Assembly (NCBI GenBank): GCA_963576565.1
Contig: OY755046.1
Location: 46,246,786 to 46,310,785 of the forward strand
Reading direction: 5' to 3'
Length of the DNA: 64,000 nucleotides
From: Aspidapion aeneum
Taxonomy: Eukaryota; Arthropoda; Insecta; Coleoptera; Brentidae
In this document: one piece after another, positions 54,197 to 64,000 of the stretch
How positions within the stretch are numbered: position 1 is the stretch's first letter
Layout: each line of letters opens with the position of its first letter
Position numbers and translations under genes: made by a program
The notes under the pieces: generated by a model
Told to the model about the DNA's origin: nothing
The model's database searches: none
Seen by the model: the letters and a program-made list of their open reading frames with translations, nothing else

Positions 54197-56846
54197 TCTT
54201 AGAATCCTAGCTTGGAATGCCAATGGTCTCTTGCAACATCAGCAAGACTTGCAAGTTATTCTAGACATAGAAAAAATTGACGTCTGTCTTGTGTCAGAAA
54301 CGCATTTCACTAACCAGTCTCACATTAAATTTAAAGGTTATAAAGTGTATCATACAACTCACCCTAGCAATACTGCACATGGGGGAAGTGCTGTAATAAT
54401 TAAAGAAAATATATCACACTATGAGGAGATGGGATATAAAACCATAGAGATTCAAGCTACATTAGTAAGTGTAAAAACCAAAACATATACATTAGTCATA
54501 AGTGCTGTCTATATACCACCAAGGCACTTACTAAAGAAAAATCAATATCTTAATTTTCTCAGAAAATTAGGAAACCGTTTTATAATTGGAGGTGACTTTA
54601 ATGCAAAAAATACCTACTGGGGATCTAGACTGACGAACTCTAAAGGAAAAGAACTTTTGCAAGCTATTAGTGAATATCAATGTGAGCCGATATCAACTGG
54701 TAAGCCCACATACTATCCAACAGATCCAGGAAAAATTCCAGATCTAATTGATTTTTTTATAGTAAAAAATATATCTTTAAGTTTTGTAGATATAGAAGAA
54801 AGTTTTGATTTACACTCAGATCATTCACCTATTATTCTAACTCTTAGTAAAAACATAATAAAGAAAGAAGCAAATATCTCACTAGTTAATAAACTGACTG
54901 ACTGGATTAGTTTTAAACAAAGTCTGTCAGAAAAAATAAACCTATCAGTACCATTGCAAACGCCAGAACAAATCGATAAAGAAGTTGATTATTTTGTTAC
55001 AAATATTCAACAAGCAGCTTGGGAAAACAGTCCAAAACCAAAGAGAATTTTTAAGGGAAAAAACTATCCAAAGGAAATTAGAGACCTTATATTGGAAAAA
55101 AGGAAACTAAGAAGAAAGTGGCAACAAAGCCGTGATCCTCGGGACAAAACAAATCTCAACAACATGACGCAGCGCATTAGGCGAGAAATTCTAGTAATAA
55201 AAAATGAATCTATTAACCATTTTCTTAATGAGCTTACAGATGATAAAAATACCGACTATTCCCTTTGGAAAGCAACCAAAGATTTTAAAAGACCAATTAT
55301 CCAAATTCCACCCATACGAAAACCTAACAACCAGTGGGCAAGGAGTAACGAAGAAAAAGCAGATATTTTTGCAAGTCATTTAGAAAAAACATTTCAGCCC
55401 CACGAAGCACCAGATGAACACTTTCATTTAAATGAACCCCATCAAATCGAGGACCATATTAAGCTTACATCACCAAAAGAAATATTAACAGAAATCAAAA
55501 ATATTAATTCGAAAAAAGCCCCAGGGTATGATCTTATTAACGGGGTAGTCATAAAACAACTCCCCAGAAAAGCTATCGTAAAACTATGCAACCTAATTAA
55601 TGCGTCTTTTAGGCTTAGGTACGTACCTAAACTGTGGAAAGTTGCAGAAGTTATCATGATTCCAAAACCGGGAAAACCACTCCATGACGTGTCATCTTAC
55701 AGGCCAATATCTTTGCTGCCAATTATATCCAAGCTCTATGAAAAATTATTGCTTAAAAGAATAAAACCCATCATAGAAAGACAAGAAATTATTCCATCTC
55801 ATCAATTTGGTTTTCGAGACAAGCATTCCACGATAGATCAAGTACACAGAATTACTAATATAATAGAAAAAGCACTAGAAGAGGGAAACGTTTGTTCTGC
55901 AGTTTTTCTAGATGTAGCACAAGCATTTGACAAAGTGTGGCATGAAGGCCTTAATTTTAAACTAAAAAGGTTTCTGCCAAAACAGTATTCGGATATTTTG
56001 GAATCATACATATCTGATAGACATTTTAGAGTAAAACAGGAAGACTCATACTCAAATTTAAGAGAAATTCAAGCAGGCGTGCCCCAGGGTAGCGTACTAG
56101 GCCCTTATCTATACTTATTATTCACTTGTGATATCCCAAAGCCAGAAAATTGTCACTTAGCAACATTTGCCGATGATACTGGTTTATTGACGGTAGAAAA
56201 ATCTATTGAAAAATGCATAGAGAAACTTCAGGATGCAGTCACCCAAATTCACAGTTGGACCACAAAGTGGCGAATAAAATTAAATGAAACCAAATCAATT
56301 CATGTTGATTTTACAAACAAAAATATAAATCACATACAAATAACAATTAACAACATTCCAGTACCATATTCGAATCAGGCAAAATATCTAGGTATGACAC
56401 TTGATACCAAATTGCGCTGGAAAGCACATGTTAAGAAAAAAAAAGAAGAACTTGAGATAAGGTATAGAAAAATGAACTGGCTAATTGGAAGGAAGTCCAA
56501 TTTAACAATTCATAATAAGTTACTGCTTTATAGACAAATACTGAAACCAGTATGGACATATGGTATTCAACTATGGGGTTGTGCTAAAGAGAGTAACATT
56601 CTAGTTGTACAGAGATTTCAAAATAAAGTATTAAGAAACATTGTGAATGCACCTTGGTACGTTCGAAATAGTGACCTTCATCGAGATCTAAAAATCGAAA
56701 CTGTAGCAGAGACTATAAAAAAGTACGCAAAAAGCCATGAAGATAGACTCCATCGGCATGTGAATGTGGAAGCAATTCAGCTTCTAGACAATACTATGCT
56801 AGTTCGACGACTAAAAAGAGTGAAGCCGTTTGAGCTAGTAAACTAA
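54186..56846 (+). CDS. Jockey-like ORF2, endonuclease and reverse transcriptase (886 aa)
   Basis: This enzyme nicks target DNA and primes reverse transcription of the element RNA there. The apurinic-type endonuclease occupies about residues 1-225: RILAWNANGL (5-14), VSETHF, GGDFNAKNTYW (D137, N139) and SDHSPIIL (D212, H213). The reverse transcriptase covers about 440-770: SSYRPISLLP, HQFGFRDKHST, LDVAQAFDKVWH (catalytic D576), GVPQGSVLGP from 631, FADD (661-664, catalytic D663/D664) and KYLGMTLD. There is no RNase H, as usual for the jockey clade. All catalytic residues I can judge are present and there is no stop. The ATG overlaps ORF1 by 11 nt in the +1 frame, suggesting termination-reinitiation. 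Confidence 0.95.
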   Translation: MVSNLRILAWNANGLLQHQQDLQVILDIEKIDVCLVSETHFTNQSHIKFKGYKVYHTTHPSNTAHGGSAVIIKENISHYEEMGYKTIEIQATLVSVKTKTYTLVISAVYIPPRHLLKKNQYLNFLRKLGNRFIIGGDFNAKNTYWGSRLTNSKGKELLQAISEYQCEPISTGKPTYYPTDPGKIPDLIDFFIVKNISLSFVDIEESFDLHSDHSPIILTLSKNIIKKEANISLVNKLTDWISFKQSLSEKINLSVPLQTPEQIDKEVDYFVTNIQQAAWENSPKPKRIFKGKNYPKEIRDLILEKRKLRRKWQQSRDPRDKTNLNNMTQRIRREILVIKNESINHFLNELTDDKNTDYSLWKATKDFKRPIIQIPPIRKPNNQWARSNEEKADIFASHLEKTFQPHEAPDEHFHLNEPHQIEDHIKLTSPKEILTEIKNINSKKAPGYDLINGVVIKQLPRKAIVKLCNLINASFRLRYVPKLWKVAEVIMIPKPGKPLHDVSSYRPISLLPIISKLYEKLLLKRIKPIIERQEIIPSHQFGFRDKHSTIDQVHRITNIIEKALEEGNVCSAVFLDVAQAFDKVWHEGLNFKLKRFLPKQYSDILESYISDRHFRVKQEDSYSNLREIQAGVPQGSVLGPYLYLLFTCDIPKPENCHLATFADDTGLLTVEKSIEKCIEKLQDAVTQIHSWTTKWRIKLNETKSIHVDFTNKNINHIQITINNIPVPYSNQAKYLGMTLDTKLRWKAHVKKKKEELEIRYRKMNWLIGRKSNLTIHNKLLLYRQILKPVWTYGIQLWGCAKESNILVVQRFQNKVLRNIVNAPWYVRNSDLHRDLKIETVAETIKKYAKSHEDRLHRHVNVEAIQLLDNTMLVRRLKRVKPFELVN

Positions 56847-57038
56847 GTGAATTACACATAAAACAAAATAATGCTATAAACACAACACAATTGTGAGTTA
56901 CAGACTAAACAAAGCGGGGAGAACTGTTGAGTGAACCCTAAGTTTAAATCTGACTTTTCTAGTAAATTAAGTTAAAACAAAATTGCTAATTAGTCTTACT
57001 GACTAGATTGTAATAAAAAAAACACAGTGTGTTTGACA

Positions 57039-57060
57039 AATAAAAAAAAAAAAAAAAAAA
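57039..57060 (+). promoter_or_regulatory. Polyadenylation signal and poly(A) tail of the LINE
   Basis: aataaa at 57039-57044 merges into a run of 19 A that ends the element. Confidence 0.85.
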
Positions 57061-58490
57061 CATTATTTATTTGTGAATTTTTTTAAGGGCATTTTAGCAG
57101 GAAAAGATTTCAAGGCTAAAAGAAGTGTTGATGATAAACCACCCTGCTAAAAGAAAATAAATTTCTCTATGGATTCTTCTACCGCCAAGTGAAAGAAGCC
57201 ATCATGGTGAGCCCTCTATCAGCCATCTTAAATCGTTGCTCAACTGTTTTGTTAGACAGCCCGATAAAACATGTTTATAATTTGCATATAAACAGCAAGG
57301 AAAACGAAATTCTTCCACATAAAATTAAAACTACCACGACCACTAGAGAAACGCCTAATGTAATTATTATTATTAGAGAGTGGATGGAACCGTAACAGTA
57401 CGGAGAGGGCGACGGAAAGCCTCAGCCTTTTTATTACCAAGGAAAATGCTTCGTAGCGGTCAAGATTAATAATTAAAAATTCTTCGCCAAAACAACGCAT
57501 ACATTCTACAGATATGCATATGAGGTTTTGACAAAGTTTCTAGTAAGCATAAGATATCTACTCCCTTATAATTGCTATTTCTACTAAATTTTTTACACAC
57601 AAAAACGCGTTTGCACTTTTCAAATAAGAAAAAAAAATTACGCTGAATATGCAACTTCGTATCTAATCTAACTTTGTAAAGTACACTTTTTTGAATATAT
57701 ATCTCATTTTCTTTAATGATAATAACATAACTACTTAACGTTTAACAAATAAAAGAAGTACCAATCTAAACACCCTGTGTAGATTTTGAATTGATGTGAT
57801 TACTACTTTGCCTTGGTGCTAACCATGCTGTAACACCGGGTGCACAACGCCACGAACATTTTTATTTAACACAGTTTTTGCAATACATTTTCAGATTCCA
57901 ATATCATTTTTGGTAACATTGGCAGCCTTAGGACCGTGTTCTTAGACCAAAACGATGATCGCTGATTTAGCGCTAAATTTAAAAGGAAAAAATGATGGAA
58001 GATCGGTTAACTGAAAAGAATCCATAACCATTATTCTACACAAAAAAGGCGATAGGCCTAGGGGTTACCTTAATGGTATTCTTATCTCCGGGCAACACAC
58101 GAATATGAAACCTCTTAAAAAAATAATGTGTACAAGATAGGCAGTAAACAAGTCAAACATGTTGAGAACTAAATGCTAAACTGTGTCTGCAATACTCACG
58201 TAGCATTACACGGTCTTAATAACAGTTTAATTACTTTAGGGGCAGGTTTAGCGAAAACTTCATATTTAGGTATAAAAAGTTAAACAAATTGTTAAAATAA
58301 ATTCAGCTTTATGGCGGTTTCCACAAAAATGGAAATTAGCTTAGAATAAACGACTTTTTAAATATTTTTAGAGTTTTATAGGAGTATGAAAAAATACAAA
58401 CCAAGTTACACAATACGGTAATGTGATCAGGCGGTTCATTTGCAATTATTTCTTGTACTTTTAACTGATTTTGCGGGATCATTTGTGTGT
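57061..58490. other. Unassigned sequence
   Basis: ORFs of 60-82 codons near 57190-57650 overlap on both strands and show no motif. No repeat recognised. Confidence 0.4.
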
Positions 58491-58494
58491 TTAT

Positions 58495-58585
58495 TACTAT
58501 CATAGGTTAAGGCCCGGTTTCAAGTCCCAGCCGGAACATAGAAACACCCCTGGTTTCGAAGTTTAATTTGAGGTTTTCAGTAAAA
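58495..58585 (+). repeat. Partial copy of the tRNA-like short element (3' end)
   Basis: ggcccggtttcaagtcccag and ccggaacatagaaa, then a tttaattt word, match the T-arm, acceptor and tail of the element at 45589-45995. It lies directly upstream of another copy in the same orientation. Confidence 0.65.
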
Positions 58586-58615
58586 CCTTGTATTATTGAA
58601 TTTTTGTAAAAAAAA

Positions 58616-58916
58616 ATATTATTGGCAATCGCCAATTGCGATTAAAAATTTCAACACATGGAAAGGTGATCTTATGTTTTCAGACGTTGATATGTACGTC
58701 TAATTTGACTTCTCACTCTAACAGTGGGAGCGAAGAATTACAAAATTAATTAAATGACCTGGTCGACCTAATACCCTGAGAACTAGCGCTCCTGCTTTTA
58801 AAAAATTGTTAGGGTGTTGGTGTACATAGCCAAAAGTCCGGGTTTAAGTCCCTGCCGAAGCACAGGAAATCTTTTTTTTATAATTTTTAATTCTTTAATT
58901 TCACCTCTGGCTTAAG
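58616..58916 (+). mobile_element. Second copy of the tRNA-like short element
   Basis: Matching words in order with 45650-45990: ttgcgat(c/t)a, aattt(t/c)aacaca, aaaggtgatct, acgtctaa, cagtggga, agaatta, ctggtcga, a tRNA-like B box gggtttaagtccc and ccgaagca (to about 58851), then ttctttaatttcac. The T loop here is the normal 7 nt. The 5' acceptor strand and A box are poorly kept. The left inverted repeat is not recognisable. Confidence 0.75.
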
Positions 58917-59051
58917 ATTATACAGGGTGTTATTGAATAAGATCCTAATACTAAAGAAGGTAATTCTTGGGACCATATATATAAAAACGTCTTAACTTTT
59001 AAAATACAAGGTGTTCTCCTTTTTTTATTAATATTTTTGATACTGCTCTAG

Positions 59052-60785
59052 AATCAGAATCAGAATCAGAATTAAAAGTAGCTTTATTGTCTGAATACAA
59101 TGTCTACATTCACAAAGCCTTGCTTAGCCTAGCTTAAATTTTATAGAAGGTAACACTAGTTAACAAATGTAACAACGGAAATATCATTATTAAATAGAAT
59201 TTGTTAAGGAATAATATTATTAATCAAAAGTACGCTGGATTAGTACACTACTGGAAATCCCTTAGACACTGTTTAAACTATGCTTAACACTATTTAAAAT
59301 ACTTTACTACTTTTTGCTGTTTAAATTAGGCATAGACAAAAAACTGTACAATTATTGAGAACGCTTAAAAATCATTGGAATAGATAGTCTTAGCAATCGA
59401 AGAGACAAGCTTGCGTTAAGATATGGTCATAAAATTTTAGCTAACGAAATTAACTGTCCCAAATTACTATTGCTTCTAAACTTGTTTGCACCCTTACGTC
59501 AAAACAGAGGTACCAGATTATTTTACTTGAACTCTTATAAAACAGATATAGGGAAAAATAGTATCGATAATAAAACAATGTCACTTTTTAATAAATACAT
59601 ACAGTCATTTATCGATATTGAAAGGCCAAATGAAGATTGATAAAATTATTTAATAAATGCGACTAACCGATATTGATATGTTATTTTGATATAGTGAATA
59701 TGTTATTTTTGTGTAACGTCTTTTGACAATTTTTTTTTTGTTATTTTTACTTTAGATCTTAGCTTTTTAGAGTAAATAAGGATGGGGGCAACCCTGTTAT
59801 TGCACCTAAATAAATAAATAAATAAATAAAAAATACAGTAGACACTGTTCAAAAGACACATTAACAATTGTCACAATAAATATTAAACTAAAACAAAGAT
59901 ACAAAGCTTATTGGCCACTGCTTGGCAAGCCCTTTTTCCTTGAAAAAAATCTTCTAATACATATTAAGCTTTGAACCCCAAAAACCCTTTAGCTTTAGTT
60001 TTGAATTTAACAGTTAAGCTGCCTTATGTCAATTGGCAAGTAATATAAACTAATTTTTACCAATGAAGAATTCGGAAGGGGCAGTTGCAGCATTCGTAGT
60101 CTCCATACGCTATAAAGCCTTGATCTATCTAGTTCATTTTTGAATTTTTTATAGACTACACAAACACTTTCTAAGAAATAGATACATAATAACGGTAAAA
60201 TTTCATTTTGTAAAAATAATTGTCTACATGGGGTATGTCTTTTAATTCTAAAAGTATTTCTTTAGAGCCATTTTTTGTAAAACAAATACAGAATTAAAAA
60301 TGTAAACTGTGACTGAATTAGTGAGAAATATGTGTTTTTTGCTATTTCAGCCTAGATTATCAGAAATAACTAGAAATGTATAACAACTTGAGTCATTTTT
60401 TTTTAATTAATCTTCACGCGTTCATAGAATTTCTAGTTCTGGTCAATGGTCAAACCAAGAAATTTATTTGTTTCTGGGATTTCAAGATTTGTATTATCTA
60501 AAAGAATATCTTTAATATCACACTTGAAGTTTTAGATGTTGGTTTTTGAAACGTTCAAAGATAATTTACTTGCATCACACCATTGTTTGATGAGAATTAT
60601 GTCTTCCTGTATTATTTCAGACAGTCTGTTAAGATCAAAATCATGCCATAACACAGTATAGTCATCAGCAAAGGCTGTAATCTTACGTTTTGTGGGAAGG
60701 TGGCAGATATCGTTAAAAAAAAATTAAAAAGAGAAGAGGTCCCAGAATTGATCCCTGCAGCACTCCCACGTGAACCGCTTCCTCC
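59052..60785 (-). mobile_element. CR1/jockey-like LINE, 5'-truncated, minus strand
   Basis: Reverse-complemented, RT text GVLQGSILGPLLFLIF lies near 60765-60715 (GVPQGSVLGP block). KIIFERF-type and other remnants follow, then a 3' UTR that ends in a tandem (ttctga)n tail at 59052-59069 after an aataaagctacttttaa word. It is interrupted by a plus-strand LINE fragment at about 59340-59835. Stops and shifts show it is dead. Confidence 0.7.
59359..59640 (+). pseudogene. LINE ORF2 C-terminal fragment (open, no start)
   Basis: An open frame of 93 codons reads ERLKIIGIDSLSNRRDKLAL, then RYGHKILANEINCPKLLLLL and ends TMSLFNKYIQSFIDIERPNED before TGA. The phrase IxSLxNRRxxLAxRYxHKIL is typical of the very end of CR1/jockey-group ORF2 proteins. 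It is followed by a short 3' UTR and an (aaat)n run at about 59810-59830. The frame is clean, so this 5'-truncated insertion is fairly young and lies inside the minus-strand LINE. Confidence 0.75.
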
Positions 60786-60965
60786 TTGATCAATAAAAAG
60801 TGTGCACCAAATTTCATCAAAATATCTAAAAACGAGATTATTTTAAAATGTTAACATCATGTATCTCATAAGTTATGATGTTTAGAACATAATTCATATG
60901 AAGCTTTTTTTCAAAATGAACCAAGAATTACCTTCTTCAATCTTAGCACCTTAATAACACCTTGA

Positions 60966-62571
60966 CTACTGCAGGTGTTTCGTCAATTTTTTATAAAAAA
61001 AGACATTAGGTTTCCAGTTTGCGTTAGGGCAATATTTTCCGGTAATATTTCTCATTAGCCCTTACATAAACATTAAAACTGGTTTATACAACCTGTAGGA
61101 GAAAAGTCATTAGAAACTTTAAAAATGCCACAATATTTTAGAGGATTTAACTTGAGCTACACTTTTATATTAAAAAGGAAAAAAATGCATCAGTAATAAT
61201 ACCAAAAAATGCAAAACACTTTATTTATTTGGGTACATTTCTATTGTCCGAAAATTAGGGTGAAGGTAATAGCACCATGAAAAAATACAAGTTACTAAAT
61301 ACTAATTACTAATGTAAACTACAGCAACTACAAATGTTCAGGATACAGTTGGATTATTGAATCAAAAACCTAACAAAAAAATGATTTCTATTATTTTGAC
61401 ACATGACAACCAAACAACAATATGTATATCAGAAAGAGAGAGAAAGAGAAAAAGAATTGGTTTGGTTACCGTTAGTCAAAGACAAACTAAAAGCGACACA
61501 ATACGAAACTTTTCGTTTCAACCATCGATTATTATAAGTTACAGATGTACATTAGTGTTTTGTACTTTTTTCATTACTATCGAATGGTAGCGTATAGTTT
61601 TAGTTGTACTTTTTCCCTTCTGTATATACAGTATTTTTATTACGGTGCCGAAATTAATGGAATTATCTTTTTCTATTAGGCGTGAGCAAAGTACTCATTT
61701 TGCAGAAAATTTCATTTTGCGCATGCAACTTTTTTTTAAATTACCGATGGCGGACATGTCTTTAATAAATGGATGACTACAAATTTAAATTAAAATAAAA
61801 TATTTATGTTTGTTTACGCTGGTTGAAAAAATAGTGTTCCTTACACATGCGCAATATTTATTTCCTTATGTATAATATAATCGCATAATATAGAAGACTG
61901 TCTGTGTCCATATACAAACTGACTTTTGTTGTTTTTGTTCACGAATAAGTTTTTTATGTACAATTTGCGTACACCAGAAACATACGTTTTGGTAATGCTT
62001 GCTCTTACTTTTACATATCTGTAGACATAACTTATATTGCCTGTAAGGAAAACATCATAAAAACATTATTTCCCCATTTTTTGCAATCAAACTCGATACA
62101 AATGCTTGAAGGAAAACAAGAAATCAAGCAATAAAATAAAAAACAAATAACACGTCTTTGATGTAATCAAATTCAAATTCGACAAAAGCGACACAAAAAT
62201 GTTGGGGGAAAACGAAAGCTGACCTTCTTTATATTGGGATGTGTTCATTATATAACTCAAAGTACTATCTCTAAGAGGCGACGATGGTTGCAGCTCCCGA
62301 CTATTTAAAAACTTGAGGTAATCTGTCTTTGTTTTGGTTTCTAAATTATTGGATGACCTATTCTTAGATAGATTTGTATACACATTTTCGTTCCTAATAG
62401 AAAAACTAGAAGAGCTAGTTGGTAGGAGAGCAAGCTACTGTTTTTCAACGAAAGAAGTGTACTTCGTGATAATGCTGGCAACCCTAGAAGAGGTCAGGAA
62501 TGACAAGGAAGAGGAAATATATGATTGCAGACGCCTTGGTGGAAGAATTTGCAGGTAAAGTGTAAAGATAG
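60966..62571. other. Unassigned sequence
   Basis: A gagagagaaagaga run at 61434-61450 and ORFs of 74-98 codons with no motif. No transposon ends recognised. Confidence 0.4.
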
Positions 62572-63200
62572 AAAGGAAAACCGTCTTGTTACATCATGCA
62601 GTGCAGGTTGTTTTAAATGCAAGGGTTTTGTTACATTGGCTAGTCCTATCCTACCCCTACCGCTGTACCTACCAGGCTGTGAACAACAGTTAACCCAAAA
62701 ATCGGAAGATAATACTGTAATGAAAAGTAGATCCAACTTTATTTAAATTATTTTTCTTCCTTACAAATCCTTGTAATCGATACATAGGTATATATTTTCA
62801 CAAAAACATTGTGCCAAAAGAACCAATATCTAGTCTTATCTTTTGCAATAAAATCATTTTTATTTATTTTAAGATATGTTCGCAGGTTTTATTTTTAAAA
62901 AAAACATGCTTCTTATTTACTTCAAAAACACAAAAAGACACCTTCACTTTAATCACAACACTCTGCTCATTTGTAGGTATTGTCAGTTGGTATGGCTATG
63001 CCATACCGGCAACATTATGTGACCTGCATCTTATCTTTAAGCAGCTCTTAAAGAACAGTAAAGTCACGAAAAAATGTGACATTTTAACAACACTAAGGAT
63101 GAAATAGGTCTGCCTTTAATTGCGGTGCAACGAAATTTTACGAAATAGGGTATTCTTTAGGCTAAGAAACGGAAAAAAGTTCTTGCGATGAGCCCTTAGT
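62572..63200 (+). repeat. 650-bp dispersed repeat, copy B
   Basis: It matches 9511-10160 in reverse orientation over its full length. The frame at 62811-63107 stays open for 98 codons, starting from GTG rather than ATG, and its second half (TQKDTFTLITTLCSFVGIVS onward) agrees with copy A at most residues. Indels between the copies inside the frame are multiples of three. No known domain; one hydrophobic stretch could cross a membrane. Confidence 0.85.
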
Positions 63201-63890
63201 AACGCAAGTTGCACCTTCTGTAATCTACACTAAATTATAAGAAAAAATACTATCCTTAAAAATAACATTATTATCGCTTCATACTCATAAAATTTTGGAG
63301 TAAACTAAATTTCTGCGAAATCTTTATACTCAAATCGGTTGATACTCTTTTATTTGTGAACACACCCCAATGTGTTTTTCTTTCGATCGAATGGATAGAA
63401 GTTTAAGAAATCCCGACTTGAATTGGAATACATACCAATTTTATACCTCAAGGGGATCGGCAAAACGACACAACCAATTTCGCTTATCAGTTTTTTCTTG
63501 TGTTGCAGTGATTTAAATATATCTAGGCGGAAAATGCGGAAACTGGAAAAACGAATTGCTTCCTTTGAATTGCTTGTCGCTCTAGTAGGGTCGATTGCAT
63601 TATCAATGGTAAGACTTTTGTTTGTCAACTAAACAATACATTCGACGTTGATCATTAAGTAGAAATAATTGACTTTTTTAATTATTTAGAAACCATGGAA
63701 ATTGAAAAAAAATATTCAAACACACATTATGTGAATGAACCTTTTCAAACGGTTTGAAGTTAAATTTTGAAAACGGCTGTTGCATTTTTTTAATAGCCAT
63801 AACTTAATTGGTGAAATACAACAACGTTACATAAAAGGAAGACATATTGAGACAGCCATTTATTACTTCTTGCAGACATCTATAAAGAGC
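63201..63890. other. Unassigned sequence
   Basis: Overlapping ORFs of 69 and 92 codons (63350-63632) show no motif. Confidence 0.4.
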
Positions 63891-63894
63891 TTAG

Positions 63895-64000
63895 AAAGTA
63901 AGTGCCTCATTCCTGGATTTGTCTAAGGCTTTTGATAGCTTGAACCTCATTTTTTTTACAAAACAATGGAGAGGGTCAAAACTTGGTTTTTGAAAAATAA
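63895..64000 (+). mobile_element. LINE RT fragment running off the window
   Basis: SFLDLSKAFDSLNLIFFTKQ at about 63909-63968 is reverse-transcriptase motif A (xLDLSKAFDSxNHxxL). The frame stops near 63998. The rest lies outside the window. Confidence 0.65.

Larger units (their letters stand above)
52380..57060 (+). mobile_element. Jockey-clade LINE, near full length
   Basis: A 5' leader of roughly 430 nt, two overlapping ORFs, a 196-nt 3' UTR and a run of 19 A at 57042-57060 make up a complete jockey-type layout. The 5' edge is a guess: I could not find a target duplication matching the sequence after the A-run (cattatttatttgtgaa). Both ORFs are uninterrupted, in contrast with every other retroelement in the window, so this is the youngest LINE here and could have been active recently. 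Confidence 0.85.
58922..60965. mobile_element. TIR DNA element containing nested LINEs
   Basis: The left end is cagggtgttattgaataaga; the right end, reverse-complemented, is caaggtgttattaaggtgct. The arms continue with gaagaaggtaattcttgg in both (left 58956-58973, right about 60927-60944). TA precedes the left end, but no matching TA follows the right. No transposase is seen; the middle is occupied by LINE sequence. The start CAGGGTGTT resembles the 7058-8932 element, but the arms otherwise differ. Confidence 0.65.

Noticed and set aside
52380..57100. Target-site duplication for the jockey-like LINE
   Set aside because: I looked for the sequence after the poly(A) run upstream of the leader and found no convincing match, so the 5' end is left approximate.
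57189..57654. Several ORFs of 62-82 codons 3' of the LINE
   Set aside because: Overlap each other on both strands, no motif, lengths expected by chance.

Overview
The window is AT-rich eukaryotic DNA that looks like repeat-dominated intergenic sequence from an insect, possibly one with a large genome such as a beetle. The basis is the mix of elements: jockey-clade, LOA/R1-like, CR1-like and RTE-like LINEs, mariner-type and hAT-like DNA elements, and a CAGN microsatellite embedded in what resembles a Helentron-type element. Nothing fixes the species, and I found no host protein-coding exon, no canonical host tRNA and no rRNA.

The only well-preserved genes belong to one near-complete jockey-like LINE (about 52380-57060, + strand): a 461-residue gag-like ORF1 with three zinc knuckles overlaps an 886-residue endonuclease/reverse transcriptase ORF2 by 11 nt, followed by a short 3' UTR and a poly(A) run. 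All other coding signal is decayed LINE and transposase sequence: LOA/R1-like remnants at 410-1790, 5900-6165, 17850-18430 (-), 18590-19480, 32397-32830 (-), 40600-40930 and 49035-51400; RTE-like remnants at 38660-39340, 41270-41600 and 47680-48490; other reverse-transcriptase pieces at 11300-12250, 16005-16985 (-), 31400-32290 (-), 34205-34740, 45290-46600 (-), 59052-60785 and at the right edge.

The most notable content is a family of roughly 400-500 bp repeats carrying type I hammerhead ribozyme motifs. Copies lie at 7725-7900 (-), 7985-8495 (+), 23575-24035 (+), 24305-24705 (-), 25490-25905 (+), with a ruined copy at 51440-51540. The copy at 23834-23881 has every conserved core element and all three helices; the copy at 8264-8338 has a 27-nt duplication of the catalytic core. 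No partner reverse transcriptase is visible beside them, so they look like retrozyme-like or Penelope-derived non-autonomous units.

A second landmark is a 2.2-kb CAGN tetranucleotide array (35060-37251) in three internally uniform zones, preceded by a 111-114 bp tandem repeat and bracketed by related palindromes, a layout like DINE/mini-me/Helentron elements. Others are two large foldback elements (13624-14183 and 38000-38592), a TA-flanked DNA transposon with long inverted repeats (7058-8932) hosting two of the hammerhead units, a Harbinger-like element splitting a LINE (49259-50871), a 407-bp short element with a tRNA-like segment and a 12-bp target duplication (45589-45995), hAT-like MITEs, and several further inverted-repeat elements. 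The nested insertions let relative ages be ordered at several places. Most boundaries of decayed elements are approximate because they were judged by eye.
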